Source of the DNA: Lates calcarifer
Taxonomy: Eukaryota; Chordata; Actinopteri; Centropomidae
NCBI RefSeq assembly: GCF_001640805.2
Contig: NC_066856.1
Coordinates: 15,227,087-15,291,086 of the forward strand
Reading direction: 5' to 3'
Length of the DNA: 64,000 nt
Part shown: piece after piece, positions 10,836 through 23,835 of the stretch
Numbering within the stretch: position 1 is the first letter of the stretch
Layout of the letters: every line of letters starts with the position of its first letter
Notes under the pieces: model-generated
Databases searched by the model: none
What the model was told of the DNA's origin: nothing
The model's input: only the letters and a program-made list of their open reading frames with translations
Position numbers and translations under genes: made by a program

Positions 10836-13800
10836 TTCATTTTCTGTCCATTGACTACTTGTTTAAGCTTTATATGACATATTCATTTGTACTTTGAATC
10901 TGCAAAATGCCTTATTCTTGACACTGCATTAGCATCAGTATTCATGTTGGCTTTTCTAAATAAAATGTTTTTCCTCAGTGTCATTGCCAGTCTGAGACAA
11001 ATGAGCTCCAAGCCTTTATGAAAGGAAACTGCTTCCTTCTCTTCTCAAAATACTAACATCCCAAACACTGTTCATCTGTCTTTCCCTTTTACAATACATC
11101 CTCTGTCCCTTGACTCATCCTTTCATTGACTCTACTCTGCTGTCAGATGTGTCCTGAGCTAAAGAATGGGACAGTGAGGATAGGTCAGAGTATGCTGACA
11201 GAGCTACACGCATACGAGCCACAAGGGACTTTGGTTTCATATGGCACACAAACAGACAGCACGCCATGTCGTGCGAAGTGCATGGAGCAAGCTGGAGGAA
11301 ACCCAGCTAATTAAGTCTTTATGTAAGATCTTCCTAATATAATCTTGTATAATATAAGGCTTGTGTGGTATGTATATTTATTTAAAAAAGGCGCAGCAGT
11401 TTAGTCTGATTAAGAAAGCTAAATCATCTTTCCCCGAGCCATAAGCCACAATCTGGGCTGGCGTCAGCTGCCTTTTAGAGCCCACAGACTGTGAGGAAGT
11501 GCAACATCAGAGCATCCCACTGTTCTTTCCTCAGGGGAACACTGAGTACACATGCTCTTCTCATGAATGCACCGCTTCATGTTCACACAGCAGCAGATAC
11601 ATGCATTTATGACCCAGAGGTGCCTAGCAGTGCAGTGAGTGGTCTGTAAAGCCCTAACTAGCTGGAAGCGGAGCAGATGTGGGTTCAAAATGTTGCTGAG
11701 GAGCAACTTCAAAGGTGAGGAGGGGGAACTGACTTTTAATGATCCATTTGGTGCAGGAATCCAAACCTGTAACAGTATAGTCTCAAGCCTGTTTTTCCTA
11801 AAATCATGCCTATTGACAGGCTTGAGTTCTTGTTCCTTTCCAGTACAGGGTGCTCAAACATAAACATGTCACCTTAAATGTCCTTTCTCTATTTCCAATT
11901 ATGTATTCTGCTACCTCCATCATGTGGCTGAAATTGTTACTGCAGAGGATTAATTAACATTCATGACATGCAATCCTTTGATTTATAGATCATCCATCTC
12001 TGAGTAGCAACATCAACAAGGAGAGGTTAGTAAATAACTTACTGAGAGATGTTTAACACACTGACCTTTTTAAACCACACAAAGACAATGTAATCATCAC
12101 CAAAACTGTGGTTAGAAAGCAATTCTGCAAACTAAAAACCCTCCACAGTCAGTCACACATCAGTTGTAAGCTCCTTTTTAATCCAGTAGAAGGCAGTATA
12201 GCTCATAAAATGGCTCACTTCTCCCTTACTAAGCAACAATGCAAAAATGTGAAGGGCAGTACTGTGTTTCCATTCGTGTTCATTCAGGTTATGATCTCAC
12301 TGGATGACATTTGATGACTTAAATTTAAAGCACAGCCATGTGATTTTTTTGCAGCACTTCACAGAGCAGAATGAAAAATTGCCCTGGTACATTAATGACA
12401 CAATGTTGGATATGACTGACCCATCCTGGAGATACAGATGTCAACTAATACTCCCTCCACCTCCTCCCTACGTGTGCGTGTACCAGGCAGATTCCCAATC
12501 CAGAGCCAATCTCGCTGAGCTCCAACTCTGCAGCACAAATTGGATTCGGGAAGTTTCCATGCCCCACAGCTGGATGAACAGGATTAAATGTGGAAATCTA
12601 AAGCTTTGGATATTTTTAATGCTCCCAACTGTCTTACCAAAGCATAAACTACTGTGTGGATTAATGAAATACATCAGCCTGCCTCAAAATGACTTTGACT
12701 GTTCCAAAACACAGAATGAGTTGAGTAACTACAGCTATTCTTGGGTGGTACTTAGGGACAACTGTTACATTAATGGACAAGGAACTCAATAACCCTTGTT
12801 CATAAGAGTGCACTGCACCGTTTCACTTTGCATTAAGTGGGTACATGTTTGAACGAGAACTTGACCTAAAAGTATATTCAACTAACTGTGGGTATTTTGT
12901 TCAAACTAGATCGTGCATAGGGGAAGTTTACCACATTAAAGCCAATCAACACAGCTGACTCTTACCAAGGTTATTGATCATCACTGCCACTAACTATTGT
13001 GTTCATTATCTATCAATAAGAAGAATATTTATTACTATCGTAGCATTTTGCCAATAAAAAATATCAGAAAGTATCTAATTTTCACCTCTGGAAAGTTATC
13101 TACTCAAATAGCTTCTGATTGTTAGTCTAAAACTTTCAGAAAATCTCCCATTCAAAAGGGTTGAACCAGCAACTGGCATTTTTGCTTGAAAATGACAGAA
13201 ACAACTTCTAAGTCATCAGGATTGTTTCAGGTCTGGTTGTAATTAACAAAACCATAACTAATATAAATGAAACATAGCTTGTTATCAAGGTTTTATGCTG
13301 CTCAGTCTGAAAAGCCTCAGTCTGAAAAGCCTCCAAACTGACCAAATACAAAGCAGTGGTTTGTTAGCTCTTCCACATTTTTGGAGTTTTTTCAAACAGG
13401 AAAGCAGGAAAATATCAGCATGTGTACCACAACTCACATTTCAATCACTTATGAAGGAAAAAACATTTCTTTTCCTTACTGTAAATTTTGTACAACTCTG
13501 TCTGGTCCACTCTAGCAGTGCACAGTCAATGGCTTTCTACTGGCGTGGCTGAGTGTCAGCGCTGCTCTTTGGCCTCAACAAGCTCTGGTTTTGGCTGTCG
13601 TCCCTGGCTGCACAGCTGGGCCTGGTTGTGTGGGCCAGCTCCCCGCTCCCCCGTTGTTTTGGGTTAGATAATGTTATTCTACAGAGGGCTGGGCGCGCTG
13701 CCCACTCTCTGCATTAACCCTGGCGCAATACCTCTCTGTCCAACTCACTGCTCTTCGGCGTTTGTGTCACTCTCACATTTACAAACACCACACCTGCATA

Positions 13801-16685
13801 CAAATGTACTGGTATACAAAAATATACAAACACCTATGTAGATGTGTTCGCTCTGATCATGAGAGGAAGAGGTGTTTTTCTCCAACTTTCCCAACACTTC
13901 AAACACAGAGGAGGAGGACTGTGTTTAGATGGCTATCTCTGTCAGGTCTCTTCCAGCAGAGAAATATGAAAATGTGAGGCACATGATCCTGGCACAAGGA
14001 GGTCCCCCCATAGTGTGGGAAGGTCAAAGCACAAGTAAACTTCACATAAATCCATAAACTCTAACTTCCTTCAAAAGCACAGTGTGTTTCATTGTCAAAC
14101 CTCTGCTCAAAGAAACTGGACTGCTTAAAGACAGCAGATGAATCCATCATGAAAATAAATACTGTAATCCTGTCTTTGCTTCTCCCATTCCCATGAATTC
14201 TGTGCATGGTTCACACACAAAACTAGTCCAAGCACAACTCCGCTTTGAAAGCTTAAACTCGGCTAAAACACCTGTGTACCCGAATCCTGACCTCCTTGAA
14301 ATACTTAACAAGCCCACATCCTTCCAAACTGTGTCAACAGACCTTGTCAGATGGTGAAACGACTTGGAGGTGCCAGTGCCTGAGATGGACAGGTCTCGTT
14401 TCACTAATAGCTGCACTCTGTAAACAGCCACAGCATTATGTCAGAAACCACAGCACACACTGGAGAAGGGTATGTCAATATGCCTTAAAGCCCCTGTCAT
14501 CACTGTCAGTGTTAAGTCAGGAGTTTGTCCTTGCATGTAAGTAAATAAGTGAGTAAACTTTATTATGTAGCATGTTTCTAAACAGTGGTTACATAAAGAG
14601 AAAGAGGATTAGAGTCTTGTTGATGCAGTATTTTTGAAGTCAGCGATGAAACTGACATTTAAGAAGAGTGCAAAAAACCTGCTAACAATACCTATCACCA
14701 AGACGCATACTACACAAATGGTAAATTTAATAGTCATCTTTTTAACAGTAAACTTCACTGGGAATAAAATTAATATTGATAACAACTATAGGAACATCAC
14801 AAATAGCAAAGTTGGGGCAAAGAAAATGAGACTCACATACTTAAAAATGCAATCAAAAGCTCATTCTTGGCCTTGCAAACAAATATCATAACACAAAGTC
14901 TACTTGCTAGCCTTTTCCAGAGCTTTCAGCCACATCTTCTGCTCTTAAGTATGGAACAGGTAGTTGTACACAGAGTCGTACACGGAGGACCCCCGTGTCT
15001 GTTCAAACATGATCTGTAGTGCCAGATATGAAAGGAACCACCAGTACGTGATGGGAACTTAAAAAAAACCCATCTGCTAAGAGATGTGGTTGAAAACTCA
15101 AAATTGTATTAAGTGGACACGACGGTAAGATTTTTTGTGTCGAACTGTTTCTAAATTACCTTAAACATAACTTTGGCATACCCATACTGCAATGTCTTAT
15201 CATCAATACTGGTGTTTCTATTATTCTGTGTACCCGATAAGCACAATAAACTACAAACAGAACAATACAACCTTCTTGAGGGAAGGATTTGCTGCAGGAC
15301 TCTTGTATTAGACTGCATTAGTCTTAGCTGGGTGTAGCTAATACTAGAAATTGAGTGTATATTTACATGTAACACCCTGCAGGGCTAAATTCCTGGAGGG
15401 CTAGGATCATTTCAAAATAAGTCACCTCCATGACTGTAGCATTCCTAACCTGGGGGAGACATACCGATATAGTAACCCATGCCTGACACCGCTGCTGCAT
15501 CTGCCCACTGATCTGCACATCAACAACGCACAGATTCACTCACAAACACAGAGAAACACACACACACCTGGTGTTTTTTCCACCACAGACAGGAAGGTGG
15601 TGGAGTACTTTCCATCATTTTTTTTCTAGGAATTCCAAATACCAAAACCCACCCAGGGGAAAGAGGATATGCACTGACATTACTTTGACCGCATTGCAAA
15701 AAAAAAAAAAAAAAGTTGATTCAATGTTTTGTTTTCTTTCTGTAAAACAAGCCAAACTATCTACCAAGGGAGTTAAAGTTCAACTGAGGGAACAAGTGAC
15801 AAACATCTGGAGACAGATGGGGTGATTTTATCCTGAAATACTGTCTCTTGCTTTAAGAAATGTGTTAAATGAGCCAACTGGCATGATACTCTTTAAAGAG
15901 TTTTGAGGGTGTTGTCTGTTTTTTTCTGATCTTTACAAAACCAAAAAAACAAGAGCACAAGTGTAAGGAATGGATTAAATGGTGTGTTTATGTGCTCCAG
16001 AGTCAACTGCAATCGCTAGCATGTGTGGCTAACTAGTAGTAACCAGGCATGTCATTAACAAACAACATTAGTTTGTGGGGCTGCAGGTTCAAAAGCTCTA
16101 TTCACAGTCACTCTGTAGTATGTCCTGGGTCCTGGATGCTACTATATTAGGGTAAAGTTGTGCATTTTCTCTTGTAATGTTAAAAGTGAAAAAATACCAT
16201 GTGAAAATACAAAAGTAAGGATGCTAAGCAGCCACAAAGAATTATCTTAGAATTACATATTCCATCTGATAAAATAAAAAGTCTGGTTTTCTTTACATCT
16301 GTCTGAAATCAAGGAGCAGTTGTTTCAGAAATCACTGAGAATAAATCTGCCATCATTGTTACTGAAAATTGCATATAGAACAGAAAGTCTGACAGGAGAT
16401 GCAACAGTGCAGTAACTAAGAGGAATAAACAGTGAGTTGTATTTGGATGTTTGCCTACAAAAGCTGAGTTACAACCTCTACGTGGGTGGATATGCGTCAT
16501 AACAAATAGACAAGCTGTCAGATTTACAGTAACTCACACTCAACTTAAAAAATCTGTGTGTAAAACACTGGTCAGGAACTCTATTTGTAGCCGTAGTGAG
16601 AAAGAAGAAAAATAGTATGCTACTAAAACAGCTAGATCTCATGAGTATAGAGTTAAGCTTTATGCCAAGTAAAGCTGGGAAACTT

Positions 16686-16806
16686 AAAGGACTAGTTCAA
16701 CATTTTGGAAAATAAGATTATTTGTTCTATTGCTAAGTCTTCTTGTGTGGAAAGAGCCAGGCGAGCTGTTCCCTGTTTTCAGTCTTTCTGCTATGCTAGG
16801 TTAACC
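16686..16806. repeat. Rearranged copy of the TAGCTTAGCATAAAG-type repeat
   Basis: The left part (GGACTAGTTCAACATTTTGG) is in direct orientation. The right part, from 16757, reads CCAGGCGAGCTGTTCCCTG and CAGTCTTTCTGCTATGCTAG, which is the reverse complement of the part that normally follows. The two halves therefore meet head to head. Confidence 0.5.
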
Positions 16807-18951
16807 ATGGCTGTAGCACAAAATCACAAACCTTCATACACAATGAGAAAGCAGATACAGAAGGAAACAAAAAGAGAAACAAAAGATGCAGTCAGTGAGA
16901 GAAAGAGGGGAACAAGGGCAGATTGAGAAGCAGAGAGGGGGAGAAAGGAAGACAAAACTTTGGACACAGCTTTGTTAAAGAAGGTGGGGCATTAAAAAGC
17001 CCACTGGAGAATACTGGGGAATTCTGTTTGCTTGTGCTGCACTAGGTTCCCTCTGCAGACGTTATGGGAACGAACCAAAACCTGACAAAAAAAGGGGGAA
17101 ATAAAGCCGGTATCTGTGGAGAAAAGTGTTTCACGTTGAATGAAAAACAAATATTTGAACAGATGGAGAAATTTTTTATGTTGCCTCTCTTGCTGTGCTG
17201 AGGTACCACAGCTTTATAAGCACAGCACAGAGCGCTTCATTCGGATTTTTGCCCTTCAACTACTTGCTAAAATACACAGAAGAGAGATAGAGAGACAGAG
17301 ATACAGGAAAGGGAGAGACAGACAGAAGAGGGAGGGAAGAGGAGAGGAAGTGAGATAGAGAGGAAGATTTGGGATAACAGCCGTTTGGTATGTACACAAC
17401 CGCTGTGAAAGGAAATAAACACATCCATACTTGAGCCACACTCACAAAGTAAGGCATATCATTCCTGTTTCCATGCTTCCACCAGCGTGCACCCACATAC
17501 TGTATATCAGTGTTTACGTTTGTTTATCTGCGTATCCACGTCACTGTGCGTGGATCTGTCTGTCTGTGTGTTTGCTGGAGGTTTGAAGTGTTTCCAGCGG
17601 CAACACCCAGCTAGTCAACATGCGGTCAGTGCCCCCCTTCCCCTCTCTCTCCAAACACCAACAGCCCCATCACATACTGGCCCAGAGTCAAGCAAATAAA
17701 CTGCACTGCAGCGTGCCGGGGAGGCTGAGGAGGCTGCAGCGAACATCACAGACCTGACTTGGGCAGAATGCAACTTCTTCATAAACATTAAAATAACCAA
17801 GCACATGGGATGCATTATCTGTCTGGGGCCTGTGTGTGAGACTATGTGTGTTCGCAGGTTTTTTCAGTGATGTTACTGGTGATCTGGGGCGTATGCTGTT
17901 CGCTATGATTCTGTCCAGCAGTGCGTTCGGTTGTCACGTAGCAACAACAACAATTTGTAGGCATCAGTAAGAAATGACGCCAAAGCCAAATGTCTAGAAG
18001 CTAAAGAGCTTTTATTGCATTGGTTGGCAGTTCCTGCTGTCTCTGCCCACATGTTGTTTCATAACAACTGGATAATGAAGTTCAAAAATGAACTTTAAAT
18101 CTAAATCATGGAAGGATGAAGAAGGAACTCTGTCTAGAAAGTGCAGTCTAATCTCTTATCTTGTAAACACAATGATGGCTGAAGCTGTTGGTAAGTAAAC
18201 AGCTGTTAATGCTAACGTTGGCTATGTAGCAATAGAGGCAGTTTGGTGTTCAGAGTTTCACTTAAGGACACTGAGCTGAACATTTAAATCTTCTCAACAC
18301 CTGAGCTACAGCAGCCCTGTGTTGTAATAACAGATATTCAACTACTACACAGAAACTATTCAGCACAACAGGAAGAGGAATTTAGTACACACCAAGACGT
18401 GACTCCATGTCCAGAAGCCATGTCCTAGTAATCATAAGAACATTCCTCTGCTTATCTGTATACTTACAGTATCTGTTACAGTACAAGTTCTGATATTTCC
18501 AAACTTTAGTGTTCGCCTAGTCTGTTTCCAGCTCTGTAGCAATGTATTTTTCAGATAACTGAATAGGTTTTTAAATGGTTTATTTAGCTTAAGATGTAGA
18601 TAGTGTTTCTCAAATCATAATGGAACACTGCAATCTTCAATATTGAGTGAAAAACTCTTTTTCTTATTGATAAATGCTTACTCTTGATTCATTTCATGGT
18701 CCTATTAGCTGTGGCCTTGCATAAAAATTCCTGTCATTCCTGACAAAAGTTTCTGACGCCCTGCTACCTGTCAGCATCATCACCTCTGCTGGGTCTCTGA
18801 GCCTGCTGAGAGGCAAAGAAGGATTTATGAGAGACTGGAAACCAGCCAAGTGACTTCCTGAGGCAGCAGGGGAGGCTCCATGGGAGAGGATCATTATTCA
18901 CCATGTACTGAGTTCTCATGCACTTACTACATAAGATTTAATGACATAGGT

Positions 18952-18975
18952 ACACACACACACACACACACACAC
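18952..18975. repeat. (CA)12 microsatellite
   Basis: An uninterrupted AC/CA run within the 10 kb intron. Confidence 0.95.
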
Positions 18976-20232
18976 GTCACAAGAGTGTTACCCGATTTCT
19001 TTCAAGGTAGAGTCACATAAAGGAGTCCACGTTTGAACAGTATAACAATATGTAGCCGCACTTATTCCCTGAAGGGTTTCCTCCTGCCACAGCAGGGCCC
19101 CATGTGTGTGTGTGTTGTTTAATGTTTTGAGGCCTGTGTTGAATGAAGTGAGTGGACGTGGAGGGGTTAAAAATGGGTGGGGAGAGGGGGTAGTGTGAGG
19201 AATGTGACACCCAGGGCCAAGAGAGATGATGAGGGACATTTACAGGAATCTCTCAATTTCCTGTTGAGATGCATTTTTAAGAGTCAAGATTTATCACAAA
19301 AGGTCTCCGCTCACCTTCCTTTAACCCTGAATTCTTCACTTTCACTGCCCACTCATGCCATAACAATTCACTGAATCACACCTGGATGCTTTACAGGCTA
19401 AACAAGCAGCTAATGATGGGGATCTTCTCCCTTTTTCCCATATATTTCAGATAAGAAACCCGCTGCCTCTCCCAGAAATGTATCGTGGTAAAAAAAAAAA
19501 AAAAATCATAAACCAAACATAAAGTATATATTTGACTGACAAATATATACGCAAAAGATCATTTCTATTATGTATGTATATGGGTGCCAATGTACATGTG
19601 CTTTGGGTTTCTATATACTATACCAACATAAGATGTGGTGCAGGGCTGTTTAAAAGGGCTTCTGATGGAGCGCAGCAGAGCGATCCTCCTGCATTCAAGC
19701 TGGGCTGCAGACGTGAGCGGAATACTGAGGGACTGGAACGATGAGCCGGATGCTCTGAGGAATGCCGAGGCCTTGCCAAGCTAACAGCGCAGCTCTGACT
19801 GCCACTCTGAAGAGCAAGGACTAAAGATTCTGACACCAAAGTGCAGCGCGACACCGCCTGTCTGCCTGACACACTGCCGAAAAGACAAATTCACCTGCGA
19901 CATACAGGCTTTAGCGCCATTCCCTGGTCTGCATCAGTGCAGTTATAAAGGTATCAATGGGACTGAATTCCCGACACTGATGATGAGATGTTTAGGCCGA
20001 GACACAAAGAGTCATCTAAATGCATCAGTTTTGTTCTAGAAGGAATGAGAATACATTAAAGTAATGGACTGTCAATCCTAATTCATTCCCTATTCTGCAG
20101 AGTTACTGAAGAATAACAGAGTAAATGGCTTCTGTTCTGTTCTTACTGCAACACCTGAGGTCCCAGCTCACAGTGCAAATCTCTAATGTATGCAGCAATT
20201 TAAAACAAAAAAGTAAAGGTTTGCACACTTAC

Positions 20233-20254
20233 CTCTGCTGCCATTCTCTTCATC
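20233..20254 (-). CDS. arhgap21: arhgap21 22-nt microexon
   Basis: A very small exon, too short to stand out as a reading frame. The acceptor is TCTCTTCCAG/GATGAA and the donor GCAGAG/GTAAGT, a near-perfect consensus. It encodes DEENGSR plus the first base of the next glycine codon. Human ARHGAP21 has K-DEENGNRG-G at exactly this point, and ARHGAP23 has K-EEENGGRG-G. The previous exon ends in phase 0 and the next begins in phase 1, so the 22 nt fit precisely. The residues sit in an acidic loop inside the PDZ domain. Because 22 is not a multiple of three, skipping it shifts the frame and gives TGA 17 codons into the next exon. Confidence 0.92.
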
Positions 20255-23200
20255 CTGGAAGAGAAAAGAGAGACGTCCCAGATATTAGTAAAAAGAAAAA
20301 CCTAACATCAACAGCATGATATGATATTAAGCAAACATAACATAATAACTTTGGTGTGTTATTAATACTTCAAACCCATTTATAGACAGTAACAATAACT
20401 GATTTATTAAAACAGTAATTAACAGATTAACTGATAATAAAGCTGAAGTTGCAGCCATAACAGGGAGTCTTTCAGAATTAAAGGTAGGTTCATTATCATT
20501 AAACGCAGCTGCATAATTGGAAAAGTTGTGGCAAAGGACTCAGGGGGGAAAGACACATGACGGTCCAGAGCAACTCCTGTGACAGTTTATAGAAAAAAGC
20601 CACTTCATAGCCATGTTTGTGGTCTTATTTTTTTCATTTCCTAAACACATAAAACCTTAATTTCCCTCAGAGCCTCAGTTAAAATCCACACACTCCTGCT
20701 TTAATCCACCTCCCCCCTCAGTGACACATATGTTTCTCCGTGGATCCTTTAAGACTCCACGCTCTCCCAAGGCTTTCCTTAAGACGGTCAGACCCTCTTC
20801 AGGCTAACCCCAATATCCTCAAACTGTGATTAGTCAGAGCTCCAATCCAAGACTCTAAAAGTAATTACAATGAAATGTGATGAATGTACAAGGATGAGGA
20901 TTTTTTTTTATCCTCCCCTTGTTGGTTGAGGTTACGTAATGAGAGAACTGGTTAGAGTTTACAGTGAGTGTGACCTGATGGATTGAAATTTAAGGTTTCA
21001 GTTTGAATACTTCCCAGAACCACATCTTATGATAAGAAGACTAAAAGACAGTTGGCTCAAAATCAGATAAAATCTGCTAAGACGCAGCTTGTTTTAGTTT
21101 TGGAAATAGATCAATGACATTTAATGAATGAAATGAATGACTCAAAACAGTGATAAGTGCTTTGGATTATGCTAAATTCTACTTCTTGCCAGATTTATAG
21201 AGACGTGTTTACTGCCTTTATTTTGTTTGATTTGCATCTTAGACCTAGTCTAGTGTCAGCTCAATGCAAATCAAGTCTTAGCGAGATAACAGAAGCACAT
21301 ACTGGCCCAGACGGGACTTAAAAGTGGCCAGAACAACACTGTGATACCCAAGAAGGCCTCTGGGAGAAACTGACCATCCCTCTAGTTACACAAATGTCTG
21401 AAAATCCTGACTGTCATGCCATAGTTTCTCTTTCAACGCGCAAAACCAAAGCCAAAGGCTATAAACTCAACGTACTATGCTAACTTTGCAGGAAATCCTT
21501 CTGTGCAAATAGGAGAGGTTGTCAAAATACACTTCAGAGAAAAGTAAACCCAACTTATCCCGAATTATCACTTACAAAAACCAATACGAGGGAGGCCGTG
21601 ATAAGCTTTGGGAAAGCTGACTAGAAACACCAGCGCATTTTCCCATTAAAGAAGTCCTGCCGTGTTTACCCAAAGCCCTTTAGTCTGCGTTAGCCTGTGC
21701 CCATTAGGAGCCGGAAGTGCTGTAACGTCAGGATTAATACCAAAGGGCAGATTGGTACTGATGTTATCCAGAGGATGGCTGGCAGAGTTCCCAGGTGGGA
21801 GGATACAAGTCAGAAAAAGGATCTGGGGGTAAAAACAAACCTGCCGTACAACACTACATGTGCATATCAAAAAAGTGCTCCTATTTAGCCTTTTGGCAGT
21901 GTTGGCCAGACACCACAGAATTGCAATATGAAAATGGACTCCAATTTTTAATCTCAAATTTAAATTTAAGCTCAAATACTGATGCTATTTCCATGTGCTT
22001 GATTGTGTATCTACTACAGTTACCATTTAAATAACCTTTGTTGCATTTTGTAATAAAAATCTTACAAATGTATGTACTGCATCTATATCTAAAGTGGCAA
22101 AATTATGGCTACAACTGAGGATTATTTCCATTCACTGTGTAACTAACTCATACAAAGCTGTAGGGAGTGTGCTCAGCTGTTAGACGTAATGATTTTAGGC
22201 AGCCAACAAGCATGAAAGTTGACAGTTATCTAGCACAGACTTTATTCCATGAGCACAAGAGTGTGGTGAAACATTTACTGCTTGTTTGTTGCCTAAAATT
22301 ATTTGGTCTATAAAATGTCAGAAAATAGTGCAAAATTCCCAAAAGACAAAGTGATGACTTCAGAATACTTGTTTTGTGTGACTAACAATCCAAAAGCAAA
22401 AAAAAAACAAAAAAAAAAAAACTGGTATTTTTGCTTAAAAAAATGACTTAAATGATTTATCATCAAAACAGCTGCAGAATAATGTTCTGTGGAGCTTTTC
22501 CCTGTTGGAAAAATTAAACAAAGCAGCTGACTCCACTTGATTTCTGAGTGTGCTGTTGATGGAAACTATTGTCTAGTATCCACTGCACAAAACTGAGGAG
22601 CTGCTCACAGCTTGAGAAAACAGCTTCAGGACGAAAAAATAAAAACAAAAAATCTTTGGAAAAACACTGCTTTTTCTTTATGGAGCCATATTCTGCATCT
22701 TTTCATATTACTACAGAAGAGCACATGCAATGCTTGCTTGTACACTGACTGTAAAGCAGTATAGTATGAAAATTAGTATACTGTATATTACAAACTGTAT
22801 GAGATTATTAAGTAGTATGGTTCTGGGACACAACTCTACTACCCCAACAGCACTAAGTACAGTGGTGTTTGTCTGGGGCCTTGTTCAAACAGCAGCTGAA
22901 AGTCATAATTTTGACTATGTTTTTCCCTCGTGTCACACAAATCTACTGTTTTCTAATCACTGAAAACACTAAAAAATTAAATGAAGGTCCTGTTTCATGA
23001 TTACAATCTGGAACAATGACCAGTAGTTATATTTTTTTTGCCCTTGACAGCAAGGCCAGAGTTAGAACAGAGGACAAGAAGCAGAAATGGAAAGAAAGCC
23101 AAATAACCAAAGTGACAGGTTTTTGGAGAGAAGCCATGGTTCAGTCAAAACTCCCGACTTTTAAATTTTGCTAGTTTTAAAAAGTCTTGAAATAGGTTAC

Positions 23201-23646
23201 ATCCTCAAATATATTTGTATAGAGAGGTTTTTTGTCCAATGACATGCAGTTGCAGTGTTACAGAGTTAGGGATCAGCTATCCAGTAATCCACCTCAGGTC
23301 AAAATAAATCAGAAAATCAAGTTTCATTTCCTAAAACAAATGAAAAAACCTGCCAGTGATCTGAGATCAGTTCATCTGTTTCTAATGTAATGTCCCTTTT
23401 TGCATAGATTTGTGTGACAGTGTCTTAAATTAAGTCAGATCCTCCTACTGACCTCAAGATTACATCACTTGATTCAACAAAAGTTTATTTACTTTGAAAA
23501 CATGAGTGTTTTCACCCCAACTGTCAGACGTTTTTGTTTATTTAAAATATTATTATTAAGCTCTACATTGTATTAGATGGCATGAGAGCTTATTTGTTTT
23601 GAGGTACTCGTATCATTCAGAGGGTTGAGAGATGATGTTCTGGCAC
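20255..23646 (-). other. arhgap21: arhgap21 intron
   Basis: A 3.4 kb AT-rich intron between the first PDZ exon and the 22-nt exon. It contains an AATCGATTAAT-type repeat in inverted orientation around 22280-22480, interrupted by poly-A runs. No other exon was recognised. Confidence 0.75.
22280..22480 (-). repeat. Dispersed teleost repeat (AATCGATTAAT family), inverted copy
   Basis: The + strand reads GGTCTATAAAATGTCAGAAA then TAGTGCAAAATTCCCAAAAG, the reverse complement of the segment ending in TTTTCTGACATTTTATAGACC that I recall in this family. It is noncoding; the ends are approximate. Confidence 0.55.
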
Positions 23647-23835
23647 CTTCAGAGAGTTGTGGACGGCAGACTCAGGTGGGTAGACGATGAAGTGCCGCAG
23701 CGTGAAACCGAAACCTTGGGAGGTTCGGCGTAGGTGAAGCGTCTTTGGCCCCGGCCAGGAGAAAGGCTCCTCCTCTGCCCCAGGAGAAGTGGTGGCCGAC
23801 GCCTCGCTCTGATCACGCCCATCCTTCTGCTTGGC
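23647..23835 (-). CDS. arhgap21: arhgap21 exon: start of PDZ domain
   Basis: A 189-bp (63-codon) exon, acceptor GTCCTCTCAG/GCC and donor CTGAAG/GTGCCA, phase 0 on both sides. It begins [13 protein letters not shown], comparable with human SKNKDGKEQSETVS. It continues [16 protein letters not shown], then [18 protein letters not shown]; human has SWPGPKTVTLKRTSQ and [22 protein letters not shown] is the PDZ carboxylate-binding loop. There is no methionine before the PDZ domain in this exon, so translation must start in an upstream exon. The human-like first coding exon beginning MATRR was searched for on the minus strand and not found in the window. Confidence 0.96.

Larger units (their letters stand above)
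10212..20232 (-). other. arhgap21: arhgap21 intron (10.0 kb)
   Basis: A long intron between the 22-nt exon and the exon at 10211. It is AT-rich, with an AATCGATTAAT-type repeat (10545-10835), a rearranged TAGCTTAGCATAAAG-type repeat (16686-16806), a 15-bp tandem duplication (13301-13330), a purine-rich tract near 17278-17362, a (CA)n run (18952-18975) and poly-A runs near 15699 and 19490. No coding exon could be recognised. Confidence 0.7.

Noticed and set aside
11600..11690. GTGGGTTCAAAATG resembling a B box
   Set aside because: No convincing A box or cloverleaf, so no tRNA or SINE was called.
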